64,000 nucleotides of DNA. It comes from Dokdonella_A sp044227025 (GTDB lineage Bacteria > Pseudomonadota > Gammaproteobacteria > Xanthomonadales > Rhodanobacteraceae). The first letter of the stretch is position 1, and each line of letters opens with the position of its first letter. The translations under genes were made by a program, and so were the position numbers. The notes below the pieces were generated by a model that was not told the origin of the DNA, searched no databases, and saw only the letters and a list, made by a program, of their open reading frames with translations. The stretch spans positions 868,001-932,000 of the forward strand of contig NZ_JBGAFX010000001.1 in NCBI RefSeq assembly GCF_044227025.1, read 5' to 3'. Shown here piece after piece: positions 42,525 through 53,637 of this stretch.

Positions 42525-43552
42525 AATTGCGACTGCTCGCCTGCATCGGCCTGTGCCTTGCAGTGGTCGCGTGCAGCAGCCACAGGCCGCGTCGCGATGG
42601 CGCCGCGCCGGCACCGACGCATGGCGTAACGACGCAGGGCGGGTCGACCGCGCGCGGCGGCCGGGATACCGATCGTCCGCAGTCCGAGCGCTACGCGCAG
42701 GACGCCGACAACGGACCCGGCGCGCCGCCGATCGATGTCAGCCAGATCCCCGAGCCCGTACCGAAAGCAGAGCCCCGCTCGCGTTACGGCAACAAGGACA
42801 GCTACAGCGTGCTCGGCAAGACCTACCGCGTGATGCCCGACGCGCGCGGCTATCTCGAGCGCGGCATCGCCTCGTGGTACGGCAACAAGTTCCACGGTTT
42901 CATGACGTCGTCGTTCGAGACCTACGACATGTACGCGTTCAGCGCCGCGCACAAGACGTTGCCGCTGCCGAGCTACGCGCGCGTCACCAATCTCGACAAC
43001 GGCAAGAGCGTGGTCGTGCGCGTCAACGACCGCGGTCCGTTCCACGACGATCGCATCATCGACCTGTCGTATGCCGCGGCGGTGAAGATCGGCGTGTGGC
43101 CAAAGGGCACGGCGCGGGTGGAAGTGCGCGCGATTGATCCCGCGCACCCGGACGACCTGCCGCCATCGCGCATGGTGCAGGCGCCGCCGCCGGTCGATCG
43201 CCGCGCGCGCTCGACCGGCGTCGATCAAGCGCCGTCTCGCGCTCTTGCTTCCAGACCTCAGCCCTCGGCCCTCGGCCCCGCGCCAGCAACGCAGCGCTCA
43301 GCACCCAGCCCTGTTTCCCGCATCTACCTGCAGCTCGCCGCGTTCGGCGAGCGCGCGAATGCGGAGCGCGCTCTGGCCAACGCAAAACGCGCCGGGCTCG
43401 AGCAAGTCGGGATCGAATCGATCGCCGTCGGCGGGCGTACCGTGCACCGCGTGCGGGTCGGCCCGCTCGCCGATGCCGAAGCGGCGGATGTGCTCAGCGC
43501 GCGCATCGAACGGCTCGGCTTTGGCGTGCCGCGCGTGGCAATCGAGCCCTGA
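42521..43552 (+). CDS. rlpA: RlpA-type septal lytic transglycosylase with SPOR domain
   Basis: The product has 343 residues and starts at GTG 42521, overlapping the mltB stop by four bases. The lipoprotein signal ends LAVVAC. A double-psi beta barrel holds the RlpA motifs (GIASWYGNKFHG, AFSAAHKTLPLPS, VVVRVNDRGPFHDDRIIDLS). The C-terminal SPOR domain (YLQLAAFGERANAERAL onward) targets denuded glycan at the septum. The linker between them is Pro/Ser/Arg-rich and contains a heptad DNA repeat at 43257. Confidence 0.95.
   Translation: MKLRLLACIGLCLAVVACSSHRPRRDGAAPAPTHGVTTQGGSTARGGRDTDRPQSERYAQDADNGPGAPPIDVSQIPEPVPKAEPRSRYGNKDSYSVLGKTYRVMPDARGYLERGIASWYGNKFHGFMTSSFETYDMYAFSAAHKTLPLPSYARVTNLDNGKSVVVRVNDRGPFHDDRIIDLSYAAAVKIGVWPKGTARVEVRAIDPAHPDDLPPSRMVQAPPPVDRRARSTGVDQAPSRALASRPQPSALGPAPATQRSAPSPVSRIYLQLAAFGERANAERALANAKRAGLEQVGIESIAVGGRTVHRVRVGPLADAEAADVLSARIERLGFGVPRVAIEP
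43257..43277. repeat. Heptad repeat inside rlpA linker
   Basis: Three tandem heptads CTCAGCC, CTCGGCC, CTCGGCC, with looser copies (CTCAGCACCCAGCC) further on to about 43310. They are read in frame as part of the Pro/Ser/Ala-rich linker between the RlpA and SPOR domains. The style resembles the mreB-mreC heptads, with a different word. Confidence 0.75.
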
Positions 43553-43663
43553 ATCGCGTGCAGGAAGCCTGAACTCGTCCTGTCGGAGGCAGGATTCGCC
43601 CGTGTAATGGCCGGGCTCGTCTGCGACAATCGGGTTTTGTTGTCCGCAGGTCGATATTCCGCG

Positions 43664-44980
43664 ATGAAGCTGCCGTCCCTCCTCGTTCCCGCCACCTTCC
43701 TTGTCCTGATCGGTTGCGCCGCGCACGCCGCTCCACCCGCGACTTCCGCGCCGGCGGCGACACCCGCCGCGAGCACGGCGCCCGCGTTGCCGACGCCGCA
43801 GCCGGTCGCGAAACCGACACCGACCCCGGCGGCTGCGATGCCTGGTGCGGCGCCGACGCCACCGGCGCCGTCAATCGACGCCAAGAGCTGGGTGCTGATG
43901 GACTATTCCAATGGCCAGGTGCTCGCCGAGAGCAACATGGACCAGCGCGTCGCGCCGGCGTCGATCACCAAGGTCATGACGTCCTATGTGGTTTCGGCCG
44001 AACTCGCGCACGGCAAGATCCATCTCGACGACCAGGTACTCATCAGCGAGCGTGCCTGGCGTTCGGGCGGTGCCGGCACCGATGGCTCGACCAGCTTCCT
44101 GCAGCTCAACAGCAAGGTCGCGTTGAAAGACCTGCTGTACGGCATGATCATCCAGTCCGGCAACGATGCCGCGATCGCGCTGGCCGAACATACAGCGGGT
44201 TCCGAAGACATGTTCGCCCAGCTGATGAACCAGTACGCGGCGAAGATCGGCATGACCGGAACGAACTACGTCGATGCGAGCGGCCTGCCGAATCCCGACC
44301 ACTACACCACCGCCCACGACATCGCGCTGCTGTCGCGCGCGCTGATCCGCGACTATCCCGAGGAATACAAGATCTACGCGATCAAGGAATTCGAGTGGAA
44401 CGGGATCAAGCAGCACAACCGCAATACGCTGTTGTGGCGCGATGAAACCGTCGACGGCATCAAGACCGGCCATACGTCCGAGGCGGGCTTCTGCCTGGCG
44501 ACGTCGGCCAAGCGAGCCGACCAGCGCCTGATCGCGGTGGTGATGGGCGCGCCGAGCGAGAAGCAGCGTGCCGACGACAACCAGGAATTGCTGAACTACG
44601 GTTTCCGCTTTTTCGAGACGAAGAAGCTGTACGCGGCGAATGCGCCGCTGGCGACGCCGGAACTGTGGAAGGGTGCGATCGCGAACCTGCCGCTCGGCGT
44701 CAGTGACGATGTGTTGGTCACGTTCCCGCGCGGCCGTTACAACGATCTCAAGGCGAGCCTTGACATGCCCGCGCGGCTGGTCGCGCCGATCGCCAAGGGC
44801 AAGGCGCTCGGCACGCTCAAAGTGCAACTCGATGGCAAGTCGCTGCTGGAACGGCCGTTGGTCGCCCTCGCCGAGGGTGATGAAGGCGGATTCTTCAAGC
44901 GCTTCGGCGACGGCGTGTGGTTGTGGTTCAAGGGCGACGCCGGAGCCAGTGTGTCGTCGGCCGCGCCGAAGGGCGATTGA
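43664..44980 (+). CDS. D-alanyl-D-alanine carboxypeptidase (PBP5/6 type)
   Basis: The product has 438 residues and starts at ATG 43664. The signal either ends AHA by Sec cleavage or is read as a lipobox (VLIGC); I favour Sec. Next comes an unusual ~45-residue Ala/Pro/Thr-rich stretch. The penicillin-binding domain follows with SITK, the SGN motif in IQSGNDAAIALAEH and KTG in VDGIKTGHTSEAGFC. A PBP5-type C-terminal beta domain and an amphipathic end (GGFFKRFGDGVWLWFKG) suggest membrane association. It trims the terminal D-Ala of stem peptides. Confidence 0.93.
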   Translation: MKLPSLLVPATFLVLIGCAAHAAPPATSAPAATPAASTAPALPTPQPVAKPTPTPAAAMPGAAPTPPAPSIDAKSWVLMDYSNGQVLAESNMDQRVAPASITKVMTSYVVSAELAHGKIHLDDQVLISERAWRSGGAGTDGSTSFLQLNSKVALKDLLYGMIIQSGNDAAIALAEHTAGSEDMFAQLMNQYAAKIGMTGTNYVDASGLPNPDHYTTAHDIALLSRALIRDYPEEYKIYAIKEFEWNGIKQHNRNTLLWRDETVDGIKTGHTSEAGFCLATSAKRADQRLIAVVMGAPSEKQRADDNQELLNYGFRFFETKKLYAANAPLATPELWKGAIANLPLGVSDDVLVTFPRGRYNDLKASLDMPARLVAPIAKGKALGTLKVQLDGKSLLERPLVALAEGDEGGFFKRFGDGVWLWFKGDAGASVSSAAPKGD

Positions 44981-45018
44981 CCAGCGGCGTTGCGTCGATT
45001 CCCACTAGAATCCAGCCG

Positions 45019-46095
45019 ATGCCGCCGAGCCCCGATCCCGAACAGCGCCTCGCCCGCATCGGCTGGCGTGCGCAGGCACTGCCTTCGGATGTCGACGAGG
45101 TCGGCAGTGTCGCGCGCGTCGTCGCGCAGCATCGCGCCGGTTACCAGCTGCACGATGGCGTCGAGTTGTACAACGCGCAGCCGGCCGCGCGATTCCTCAA
45201 GCGCGATCTCGATCCGACCGAGCGTCCCGCGGTCGGCGACTTCGTGCTGGTCGCGCCGGGCAAGCCGCCAACGATCGAGCGCGTGCTGCCGCGACGCACC
45301 GAACTCAAGCGCGGCGCGGCGGGCGAGAGCCATCAGCGCCAATTGATCGCGACCAATATCGATACCGTGTTCGTGCTGAGCGGGCTCGACGGCGACCTCA
45401 ATCCGGCGCGACTCGAGCGCTACCTGCTGCTGGTGCAGGGCAGCGGCGCGGCGCCGGTGCTTGTGCTGACCAAGGCGGACCGCAGCGATGCCGTGGATGC
45501 GATCGTGGCGGAACTCGAGCAGCGTATCGTCGGTGTCGAGATCCACGCGGTGAATGCGAAGTCGCCGGACAGCATCGCGCCACTGCTCGTCCATCTCGGG
45601 CCCGGACATACCGCGGTACTGGTCGGTTCATCCGGTGCCGGCAAGTCCACGCTGACGAATACGCTGCTCGGCGAAACGCGCCAGGCCACCGCCGCGGTGC
45701 GCGAACACGACAGTCGCGGTCGCCATACCACCACGCATCGCGCGCTGATCCTGTTGCCCAGCGGCGGTTGCCTGATCGACACGCCGGGCATGCGCGAGCT
45801 GAAGCTGACCGGCGAGGAGCAGCTCGATCTCGGTCAGTTCTCCGACATCGACGAGCTGGCGCAAGCATGCCGCTTCGGGGACTGCGCCCACGGCAGCGAA
45901 CCCGGCTGCGCAGTACAGGCCGCGCTCGCCGATGGTCGCCTCGATCCGCAGCGCTGGCGCAATTACCTGAAGCTGCGCGACGAACTCGCCGCGACCGCCG
46001 ACACGCTCGAGGCGCAGATGCGCAAGAAGGGCGAGGCGCGCGTGTTGACCAAGGCACTCGGCAAACGCCTCAACGAGAAGTACGGACGCCACTGA
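45019..46095 (+). CDS. rsgA: Ribosome small-subunit-dependent GTPase
   Basis: This 358-residue circularly permuted GTPase is involved in late 30S assembly. Order: an OB-fold N-terminus, G4-type VLTKADRSDA, then G1 GSSGAGKSTLTN, then DTPGMRELKL as G3. The zinc-binding Cys/His module CRFGDCAHGSEPGC and a basic C-terminal helix follow. The start at ATG 45019 lies just after a TAGAAT word, so the leader would be very short if that is the -10. Confidence 0.95.
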   Translation: MPPSPDPEQRLARIGWRAQALPSDVDEVGSVARVVAQHRAGYQLHDGVELYNAQPAARFLKRDLDPTERPAVGDFVLVAPGKPPTIERVLPRRTELKRGAAGESHQRQLIATNIDTVFVLSGLDGDLNPARLERYLLLVQGSGAAPVLVLTKADRSDAVDAIVAELEQRIVGVEIHAVNAKSPDSIAPLLVHLGPGHTAVLVGSSGAGKSTLTNTLLGETRQATAAVREHDSRGRHTTTHRALILLPSGGCLIDTPGMRELKLTGEEQLDLGQFSDIDELAQACRFGDCAHGSEPGCAVQAALADGRLDPQRWRNYLKLRDELAATADTLEAQMRKKGEARVLTKALGKRLNEKYGRH

Positions 46096-46119
46096 CGCGC
46101 CGCATTTGCGTTTCAGCCC

Positions 46120-46150
46120 GTAGGGCGGTACGCGCGCAGCGCGTGCCGCC
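46120..46150. repeat. Single arm of the dispersed palindromic repeat after rsgA
   Basis: GTAGGGCGGTACGCGCG then CAGCGCGTGCCGCC, matching the left arm of the units at 11121-11440. It sits in the 81-base gap between the convergent rsgA and beta-helix genes, where its CGCGCGCAGCGCG core could fold as a hairpin. Confidence 0.88.
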
Positions 46151-46176
46151 ACGCCTTCAGCCGGCAAAGGGCGCGC

Positions 46177-48339
46177 CTACGGCACCGCAGTGCCGCCCGC
46201 CCGCACCATGAACGCGCCCGGCAATACCACGTATGCCGGATTGTCGTTGCGCGTGCCGAACGGCGCCGCGGCGAGGTTGTTTATCGTTGCGGCAATGTCG
46301 GGTGCATAGAAGAACCAGGAGTCGTGTCCGGATGCGTTCGTGTCGACGCGTGCCGGCCTATCCGCACCGCCGTCGAGCTTGGCGCTCGCGCCGACGAAGA
46401 ACCCCCCATGCACCCAGGTGGGCAGGAAGTTGACCGTGGAGAAGTTGTCATTGAACACGATCGGCGCGTCGGTGACGCTCGCGATGGCGTACGCATTGCG
46501 CGGATCGCCGTCGCCGTCATCGTCCTCGAGCAACCAGAACGTGACCGGTCCGTTCGCGAGCGAGGGAAATGTCGGACCGAACGCGATCGACACATGCGTG
46601 ATGACCTCGCCGCCGGGTGCCGCCGTGTAGTAGTTGCCCCACAGCATGTCCGGATCGAACGTTGACGGCGGCCCCTGGTTGGTGTCGCCGTCGCCGTCGT
46701 CGTAGGCATGCTCGGTCGGCGTCGGCACGATCGCGCCGTCGAAGCCGTCCTCGAAGATCGTGTCGCTGAGGGGCTGCTGCGTTTCGAATGCGCCGATGTC
46801 GGCCGCGCTGCCGGAGACGCGCGGGAAGTTCGCGCCGCGCTGGTCGGATGCGAGGCCGTCGTCGTTGCCTGCGTCGAGCGCGGGACTGCCGACGCCGAGC
46901 GCGATCGTCCGCGTCGGGCCGCCGTTCCATGCGAGGAAATACAGCAGCGGGTCGTCGGCGATCGTGTCTACCGGCAACGTGATGTTTGGACTTGCGGACA
47001 TGATCAGGTTGCGCGTTCCGGCGACGGTGAGCGGTGATTGCACGGCTGTCGCGATATCGCTGCGAGGCGGCGGACTGCCGTCGTCGACGACGTTTCTCGC
47101 GAAGATCGAACTGCGGATCGTCAATGGCAGCGTAGGGTCGGCAAACAGCAGTCCGGCTCCGCTCCCCCCGAAGATTGCGTTTTGCGCAATCGTGCTGCTC
47201 GCGATCGTCGTCGGTCGCAGGGAGTAGATTCCGCCGCCGGATATGCCGGCGACATTGCCGTATACCGTGCTGCTGGTGATGTCGAGCCGCGTGTCCTGCG
47301 GCGGTGGCGGTTCGCCGAACACGCTGAAAGTGGCCTTGAACAGGCCGCCGCCCTTGTTGTTTGCCCGATTCCCGTCGATCGTCGATGACGTGATGGAGGT
47401 GACGCCGCGCACGAACACACCGCCGCCGAGGACGCCGTCGACGAGGTCGTTCGCCTCGACGGTATTGCCGGAAATCGTGCTGCCGGTCATGGTCAGGGCG
47501 CCACGCACGTAGAGGCCGCCGCCCGCGGTCAGGTAATAGCCATCGCCGCTGCCGCCGATCGCCGCGCTGACGCTGTTGCCACTGATCGTGCTGTCGATGA
47601 GTTCGGCGTCGCCCGTCACGTAGGCGCCGCCGCCGATCGCGACGTTGTCGCCGGCGGCGGTGCTGCTGGAAGCGCTGATCGTACTGGAGCGCATCGTCAG
47701 CGTGCCGGCGACGTCGATCGCACCGCCGAACGTCAACGGCCCGCCGCCGCTGGCGTGGCAGTTGGTGATGGTCGCGCGTTCGAGCACGAGATTGCCCGAC
47801 GAGCGGATGCAACTGGCGAGGCCGTGCGTGTAGTTGCCGTTGCGGATCGTCAGGTCGCGGATCGTCAGCGTGCCGAGGCCGGTCTGGTAATCACCGTGTG
47901 CGAAGGCGCGATCGCCGTTGGCATCGATCGCGAGCGCATCACGACCCGGCCCGACCAGGGTCAAATCCTTGACCTGGTGCGGACCGAACATGCTGAGATC
48001 GATCAGGCCATGGGTCAGCGTGATAGTGCTGCAGGTCAGCGCGGACAGGTCGACGATGTCGCCTTCGGCCGCGCCGGCGAGCACGCTGCGCAGCGTTCCA
48101 GCGCTGTCGTCGTCGAGGCAGTTCGTGACCGGCAGCGTGTTGCCGCGCGGCGCCGCTGTGGCGCGCGGCGCGCGTGCGGGCGAGGGCGTACGCCGGGCAT
48201 CAAGGCGCAGCGCATAGCGCGGATTGCTGAAGTCGGTCGCGGTTATCGCGGGGGAAGGCGTCGATGCGAGCGTCGCGCAGGCACAGGCGAGCGCGATGGC
48301 GAGGGGGGCAGGGCGTTGGGCGCGCATGCTCGATGACAT
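46177..48339 (-). CDS. Exported right-handed beta-helix protein with internal IFEDGFDG motif
   Basis: The product has 720 residues, with a start at ATG 48339 (GGGAG upstream). A signal-like N-terminus follows a short basic stretch. Residues ~80-500 form repeated strand-turn units (TLTMRSSTISASS, LIDSTISGNS, TMTGSTISGNT, DITSSTVYGNV), typical of a parallel beta-helix, ending in the choice-of-anchor-Q type segment GSPALDAGNDDG then ADIGAFETQ. The motif TIFEDGFDGA comes next, and then a further ~170-residue domain (GPPSTFDPDMLWGN, SIAFGPTFPSLA, HGGFFVGASAKLDGG). The motif is therefore internal here. Likely a surface or secreted adhesin-like protein; no catalytic residues identified. Confidence 0.8.
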   Translation of the reverse strand: MSSSMRAQRPAPLAIALACACATLASTPSPAITATDFSNPRYALRLDARRTPSPARAPRATAAPRGNTLPVTNCLDDDSAGTLRSVLAGAAEGDIVDLSALTCSTITLTHGLIDLSMFGPHQVKDLTLVGPGRDALAIDANGDRAFAHGDYQTGLGTLTIRDLTIRNGNYTHGLASCIRSSGNLVLERATITNCHASGGGPLTFGGAIDVAGTLTMRSSTISASSSTAAGDNVAIGGGAYVTGDAELIDSTISGNSVSAAIGGSGDGYYLTAGGGLYVRGALTMTGSTISGNTVEANDLVDGVLGGGVFVRGVTSITSSTIDGNRANNKGGGLFKATFSVFGEPPPPQDTRLDITSSTVYGNVAGISGGGIYSLRPTTIASSTIAQNAIFGGSGAGLLFADPTLPLTIRSSIFARNVVDDGSPPPRSDIATAVQSPLTVAGTRNLIMSASPNITLPVDTIADDPLLYFLAWNGGPTRTIALGVGSPALDAGNDDGLASDQRGANFPRVSGSAADIGAFETQQPLSDTIFEDGFDGAIVPTPTEHAYDDGDGDTNQGPPSTFDPDMLWGNYYTAAPGGEVITHVSIAFGPTFPSLANGPVTFWLLEDDDGDGDPRNAYAIASVTDAPIVFNDNFSTVNFLPTWVHGGFFVGASAKLDGGADRPARVDTNASGHDSWFFYAPDIAATINNLAAAPFGTRNDNPAYVVLPGAFMVRAGGTAVP

Positions 48340-48434
48340 GAGGATCTCCCGTATCGAAACTTTTCCCCGTTCCCGTCCTCCATCCTAGCAGGGCCGTCTG
48401 CTATGGTGACCACGAACACACGGACACGGGCGAC

Positions 48435-49694
48435 ATGCCGTCGAGCGACCAGCCTGACCTGTATGCGGAACTGGACCGTCGCCTGGTCGAGGCGACGCGC
48501 GGCATCCGCCTGCTCGATTCGGTCAGCTGGCCCGCTGCCGTCGAGGTCGGCTTCATCGCGGCATGGAAGGCCGGGACCGCAAAGCTGCCTGAGATCACCT
48601 ATCCGCGCGTCGACTTCAGTGCGACGCGCGTCGCGCTCGACCAGGTCACCGCCGCGGCCGATCCCGCGCATCCCCTCGGCGACTACATCCGGCGCACGGC
48701 CGAATCGTGGCGCGTGGCGACCGATCTGCTCGAGGCGATGGGTACGACCGCGATCACCGCGCATTCGGCCAGGCTCTACGGCTTGCCGGCCGACCGCGTG
48801 CCGGGTGCGACGCTGACCAATGTAGACGCCGCGCAGCACTTCATCGCGATCGCCGACGAATACAACAGCGGCGCGCCGCTCGACGAGATCGAGACGCAGA
48901 TCCCGGCCGAGCTGCTGCGCATCGAACTCAAGCAGCGCCTCGACGGTTTCTTCGGCGTCGATGCGATCAAGGTCGAGGTCGATCCCGACCTGATCGCGAA
49001 GGCCGCCGCCGGTGCGACGCGCATCCGCCTGCGTTCGGCGACCACGTTCTCCAACTACGACCGCGACCAGCTGCTCGCGCACGAGGCGTTCGTGCACTCG
49101 TTGACCGCGCTGAACGGGCGAGCGCAGCCGCGCCTGAAATCGCTCGCGCGTTCCTCCCCGCGCATCACCGCGACCCAGGAGGGTCTGGCGGTGTTTGCCG
49201 AACTGATGTCGGGCTCGATCGACATCGCGCGCATGAAGCGCATTTCGCTGCGCATCCTCGGTATCGACATGGCGATCAGGGGCGCCGACTTCATCGAGGT
49301 GTTCCGCTTCTTCATGGATGCCGGGCAAAGCGCGGGTGACAGCTTCAGTTCCGCGCAGCGCGTGTTCCGCGGCGCGCCGGTGACCGGCGGGGCCGCGTTC
49401 ACGAAGGATGCGGTCTACCTGCGCGGGTTGCTGTCGGTGCACACGTTCTTCCGCTGGGCGCTGAAGAACCAGCGCATGACACTGTGCCGCAACCTGTTCG
49501 CGGGCAAGCTCGCGCTGCACGACGTGCTCGCGCTGGAAGCGTACTTCGACAACGGCTACATCGCCCAGCCGCGCTACCTGCCGCCATGGGTGCAGCATGC
49601 ACACGGCCTCGCCGGCATGCTCGCGTTCTCGCTGTTCGCGAATCGGATCCGTCTGGACAGCGTCGAAGCGGAGGATCTCGTGCTCGGACTTTGA
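48435..49694 (+). CDS. QEGLA-motif (DUF1704/TIGR02421-type) putative metallohydrolase
   Basis: The product has 419 residues without a signal peptide. The family-naming motif ATQEGLAVFAELMSG is present, preceded by LLAHEAFVHSLTALNG, which supplies an HExxxH zinc-binding pattern. These proteins have been annotated as flavohemoglobin expression-modulating or as tyrosine/carboxypeptidase-like metalloenzymes; the substrate is uncertain. It stands alone between the beta-helix gene and an M20 peptidase. Confidence 0.85.
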   Translation: MPSSDQPDLYAELDRRLVEATRGIRLLDSVSWPAAVEVGFIAAWKAGTAKLPEITYPRVDFSATRVALDQVTAAADPAHPLGDYIRRTAESWRVATDLLEAMGTTAITAHSARLYGLPADRVPGATLTNVDAAQHFIAIADEYNSGAPLDEIETQIPAELLRIELKQRLDGFFGVDAIKVEVDPDLIAKAAAGATRIRLRSATTFSNYDRDQLLAHEAFVHSLTALNGRAQPRLKSLARSSPRITATQEGLAVFAELMSGSIDIARMKRISLRILGIDMAIRGADFIEVFRFFMDAGQSAGDSFSSAQRVFRGAPVTGGAAFTKDAVYLRGLLSVHTFFRWALKNQRMTLCRNLFAGKLALHDVLALEAYFDNGYIAQPRYLPPWVQHAHGLAGMLAFSLFANRIRLDSVEAEDLVLGL

Positions 49695-49751
49695 GCGCGA
49701 GGACTTGCGTCCGCGCACGCGATGCTTTCCCATGCAGATCCTTCCCGCCGG

Positions 49752-51062
49752 ATGAAGCCCATGTACCGCCGCCTGATCGCTGCCGTCCTGTTCGCTCTCG
49801 CATCACCCGTTGCGGGCGCTGCCGATACGCCATCGTCGAAGATCGACGCGCTGCTGCCGCGGATCACCGCATGGCGACGCGACCTGCACCAGCATCCCGA
49901 ACTCGGCAACCGTGAGGTGCGCACGTCGAAACTCGTCGCCGACGCGTTGCGCAACCTCGGCCTCGAAGTGCGCACCGGCATCGCCGGAACCGGCGTGACC
50001 GCGATCCTGCATGGCGGCAAACCGGGACCGAGGCTGGCGATCCGCGCCGACATGGATGCGCTGCCGGTAACCGAGCAGGTCGACTTGCCGTTCGCGTCGA
50101 AGGCGACCGGCGAATACATGGGCAAGACGGTCGGCGTGATGCACGCATGCGGCCACGACGCGCATACCGCGATGCTGCTCGGCATCGCGACCGCGCTCGC
50201 GTCGCTGCGCAAGGACCTGCCGGGCGAGGTGATGTTCGTGTTCCAACCGGCCGAGGAGGGCGCGCCGGCAGGTGAGGAGGGCGGGGCGCCGCTGATGGTC
50301 AAGCAGGGCGTGTTCAAGGACTACCAACCGGACGCGGTGTTCGGCATGCACGTGGTCAGCAGCTATGCGGTCGGCAACGTCGCGCTGCGCGCGGGCGGCG
50401 AGATGGCCAGCTCCGACACGTTCCGCATCACCGTGCATGGTCGCCAGAGCCACGGCGCGATGCCGTGGAAGGGCGTCGACGCGATCGTCACCGCTGCCGA
50501 GATCGTCACCAGTGCGCAGACCATCGTGAGCCGCCAGCTCGACATCAACAAGGACCCGGCGGTGGTCACGTTCGGCGTGTTCAACGGGGGCCAGCGCTTC
50601 AACATCGTGTCCGACAGCGCGCACCTTGAAGGCACGGTGCGCGCGTTCGACGAGGGCATGCGCCAGCAGGCGCTGGCAAGCCTCAACACGATCGCCGAGC
50701 ACGTTGCCGCTGCCAACGGCGCAACCATCGACGCGCAGATTCCGGCGCCCGACGGCAATCCGGTTACCCGCAACGATCCGGCGCTGACGCTGCGCGTGCG
50801 CGCCAGTCTCGAAACCGCGCTCGGCAAGGCGCACGTCGAGGAGGCCGCGCGCTGGACCGCGTCGGAGGATTTCCCGTATTTCGGCCTCGCCGCGAAGGTG
50901 CCGAGCGTGTACTTCTTCGTCGGCGCGACGCCGGCGGGGCAGGATCCGGCGACCGCGCCGACCAACCATTCGCCGAAGTTCTTCCTCGACGAAGGGGCGC
51001 TCGCGGTCGGCAGCACGGCCATGTTGCAGGCTGCGCTCGACTACCTCGGCTACGCGCCCTAG
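49752..51062 (+). CDS. Exported M20-family amidohydrolase/peptidase
   Basis: The product has 436 residues, with a start at ATG 49752 (a second ATG at 49761 is possible) and a signal peptide ending PVAGA. This is an M20D-type metallohydrolase: LHQHPELGNREVRTS, RADMDALPVTEQ, VMHACGHDAHTAMLLG, FVFQPAEEGAPAGEEGG and FGMHV give the metal ligands and catalytic Glu, and a dimerisation domain carries VHGRQSHGAMP. Relatives cleave N-acyl amino acids or short peptides. The export signal suggests scavenging in the periplasm. Confidence 0.92.
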   Translation: MKPMYRRLIAAVLFALASPVAGAADTPSSKIDALLPRITAWRRDLHQHPELGNREVRTSKLVADALRNLGLEVRTGIAGTGVTAILHGGKPGPRLAIRADMDALPVTEQVDLPFASKATGEYMGKTVGVMHACGHDAHTAMLLGIATALASLRKDLPGEVMFVFQPAEEGAPAGEEGGAPLMVKQGVFKDYQPDAVFGMHVVSSYAVGNVALRAGGEMASSDTFRITVHGRQSHGAMPWKGVDAIVTAAEIVTSAQTIVSRQLDINKDPAVVTFGVFNGGQRFNIVSDSAHLEGTVRAFDEGMRQQALASLNTIAEHVAAANGATIDAQIPAPDGNPVTRNDPALTLRVRASLETALGKAHVEEAARWTASEDFPYFGLAAKVPSVYFFVGATPAGQDPATAPTNHSPKFFLDEGALAVGSTAMLQAALDYLGYAP

Positions 51063-51112
51063 CAGCAGCGGGATGTCCCATCCGGATTGCGCATGGGGAG
51101 GAGCTTGCTGCT

Positions 51113-51265
51113 ATGCCACCTGCCGCGCCGGTCACGTCCTGTTGCACGGTCAACTGGCATGGCCCCGACGACGGCGTGGCGCCGATGTTCGCGGCATACC
51201 GCGGTGCGGTCGCCGGTGTGCTCGGCGCCGTCGCGGAGCAGGTGCGCCTCGGCGGGCATGCGTAG
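51113..51265 (+). CDS. Possible 50-residue small protein
   Basis: The ATG at 51113 follows GGGGAGGAG by about ten bases. The product begins PPAAPVTSCCTVNWHGPDDG and ends in a helix, AVAGVLGAVAEQVRLGG. Nothing is recognised. The gap between the M20 gene and maeB (270 bases) otherwise holds only the maeB upstream region, so this is the only candidate there; it may be chance. Confidence 0.3.
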   Translation: MPPAAPVTSCCTVNWHGPDDGVAPMFAAYRGAVAGVLGAVAEQVRLGGHA

Positions 51266-51291
51266 GGAACGGGGCGGCGTACGCGCGATGT

Positions 51292-51297
51292 TATAGT
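51292..51297 (+). promoter_or_regulatory. Possible -10 element of maeB
   Basis: TATAGT, a close match to the sigma-70 -10 consensus, lies 36 bases before the maeB ATG. No good -35 is visible at the right distance, so this is tentative. Confidence 0.3.
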
Positions 51298-51332
51298 CCC
51301 GGACCCTGCTCCGACGCGTCCGCGACGCCTCC

Positions 51333-53624
<2,292 letters not shown>

Positions 53625-53637
53625 TCCGTCGCGGCGA

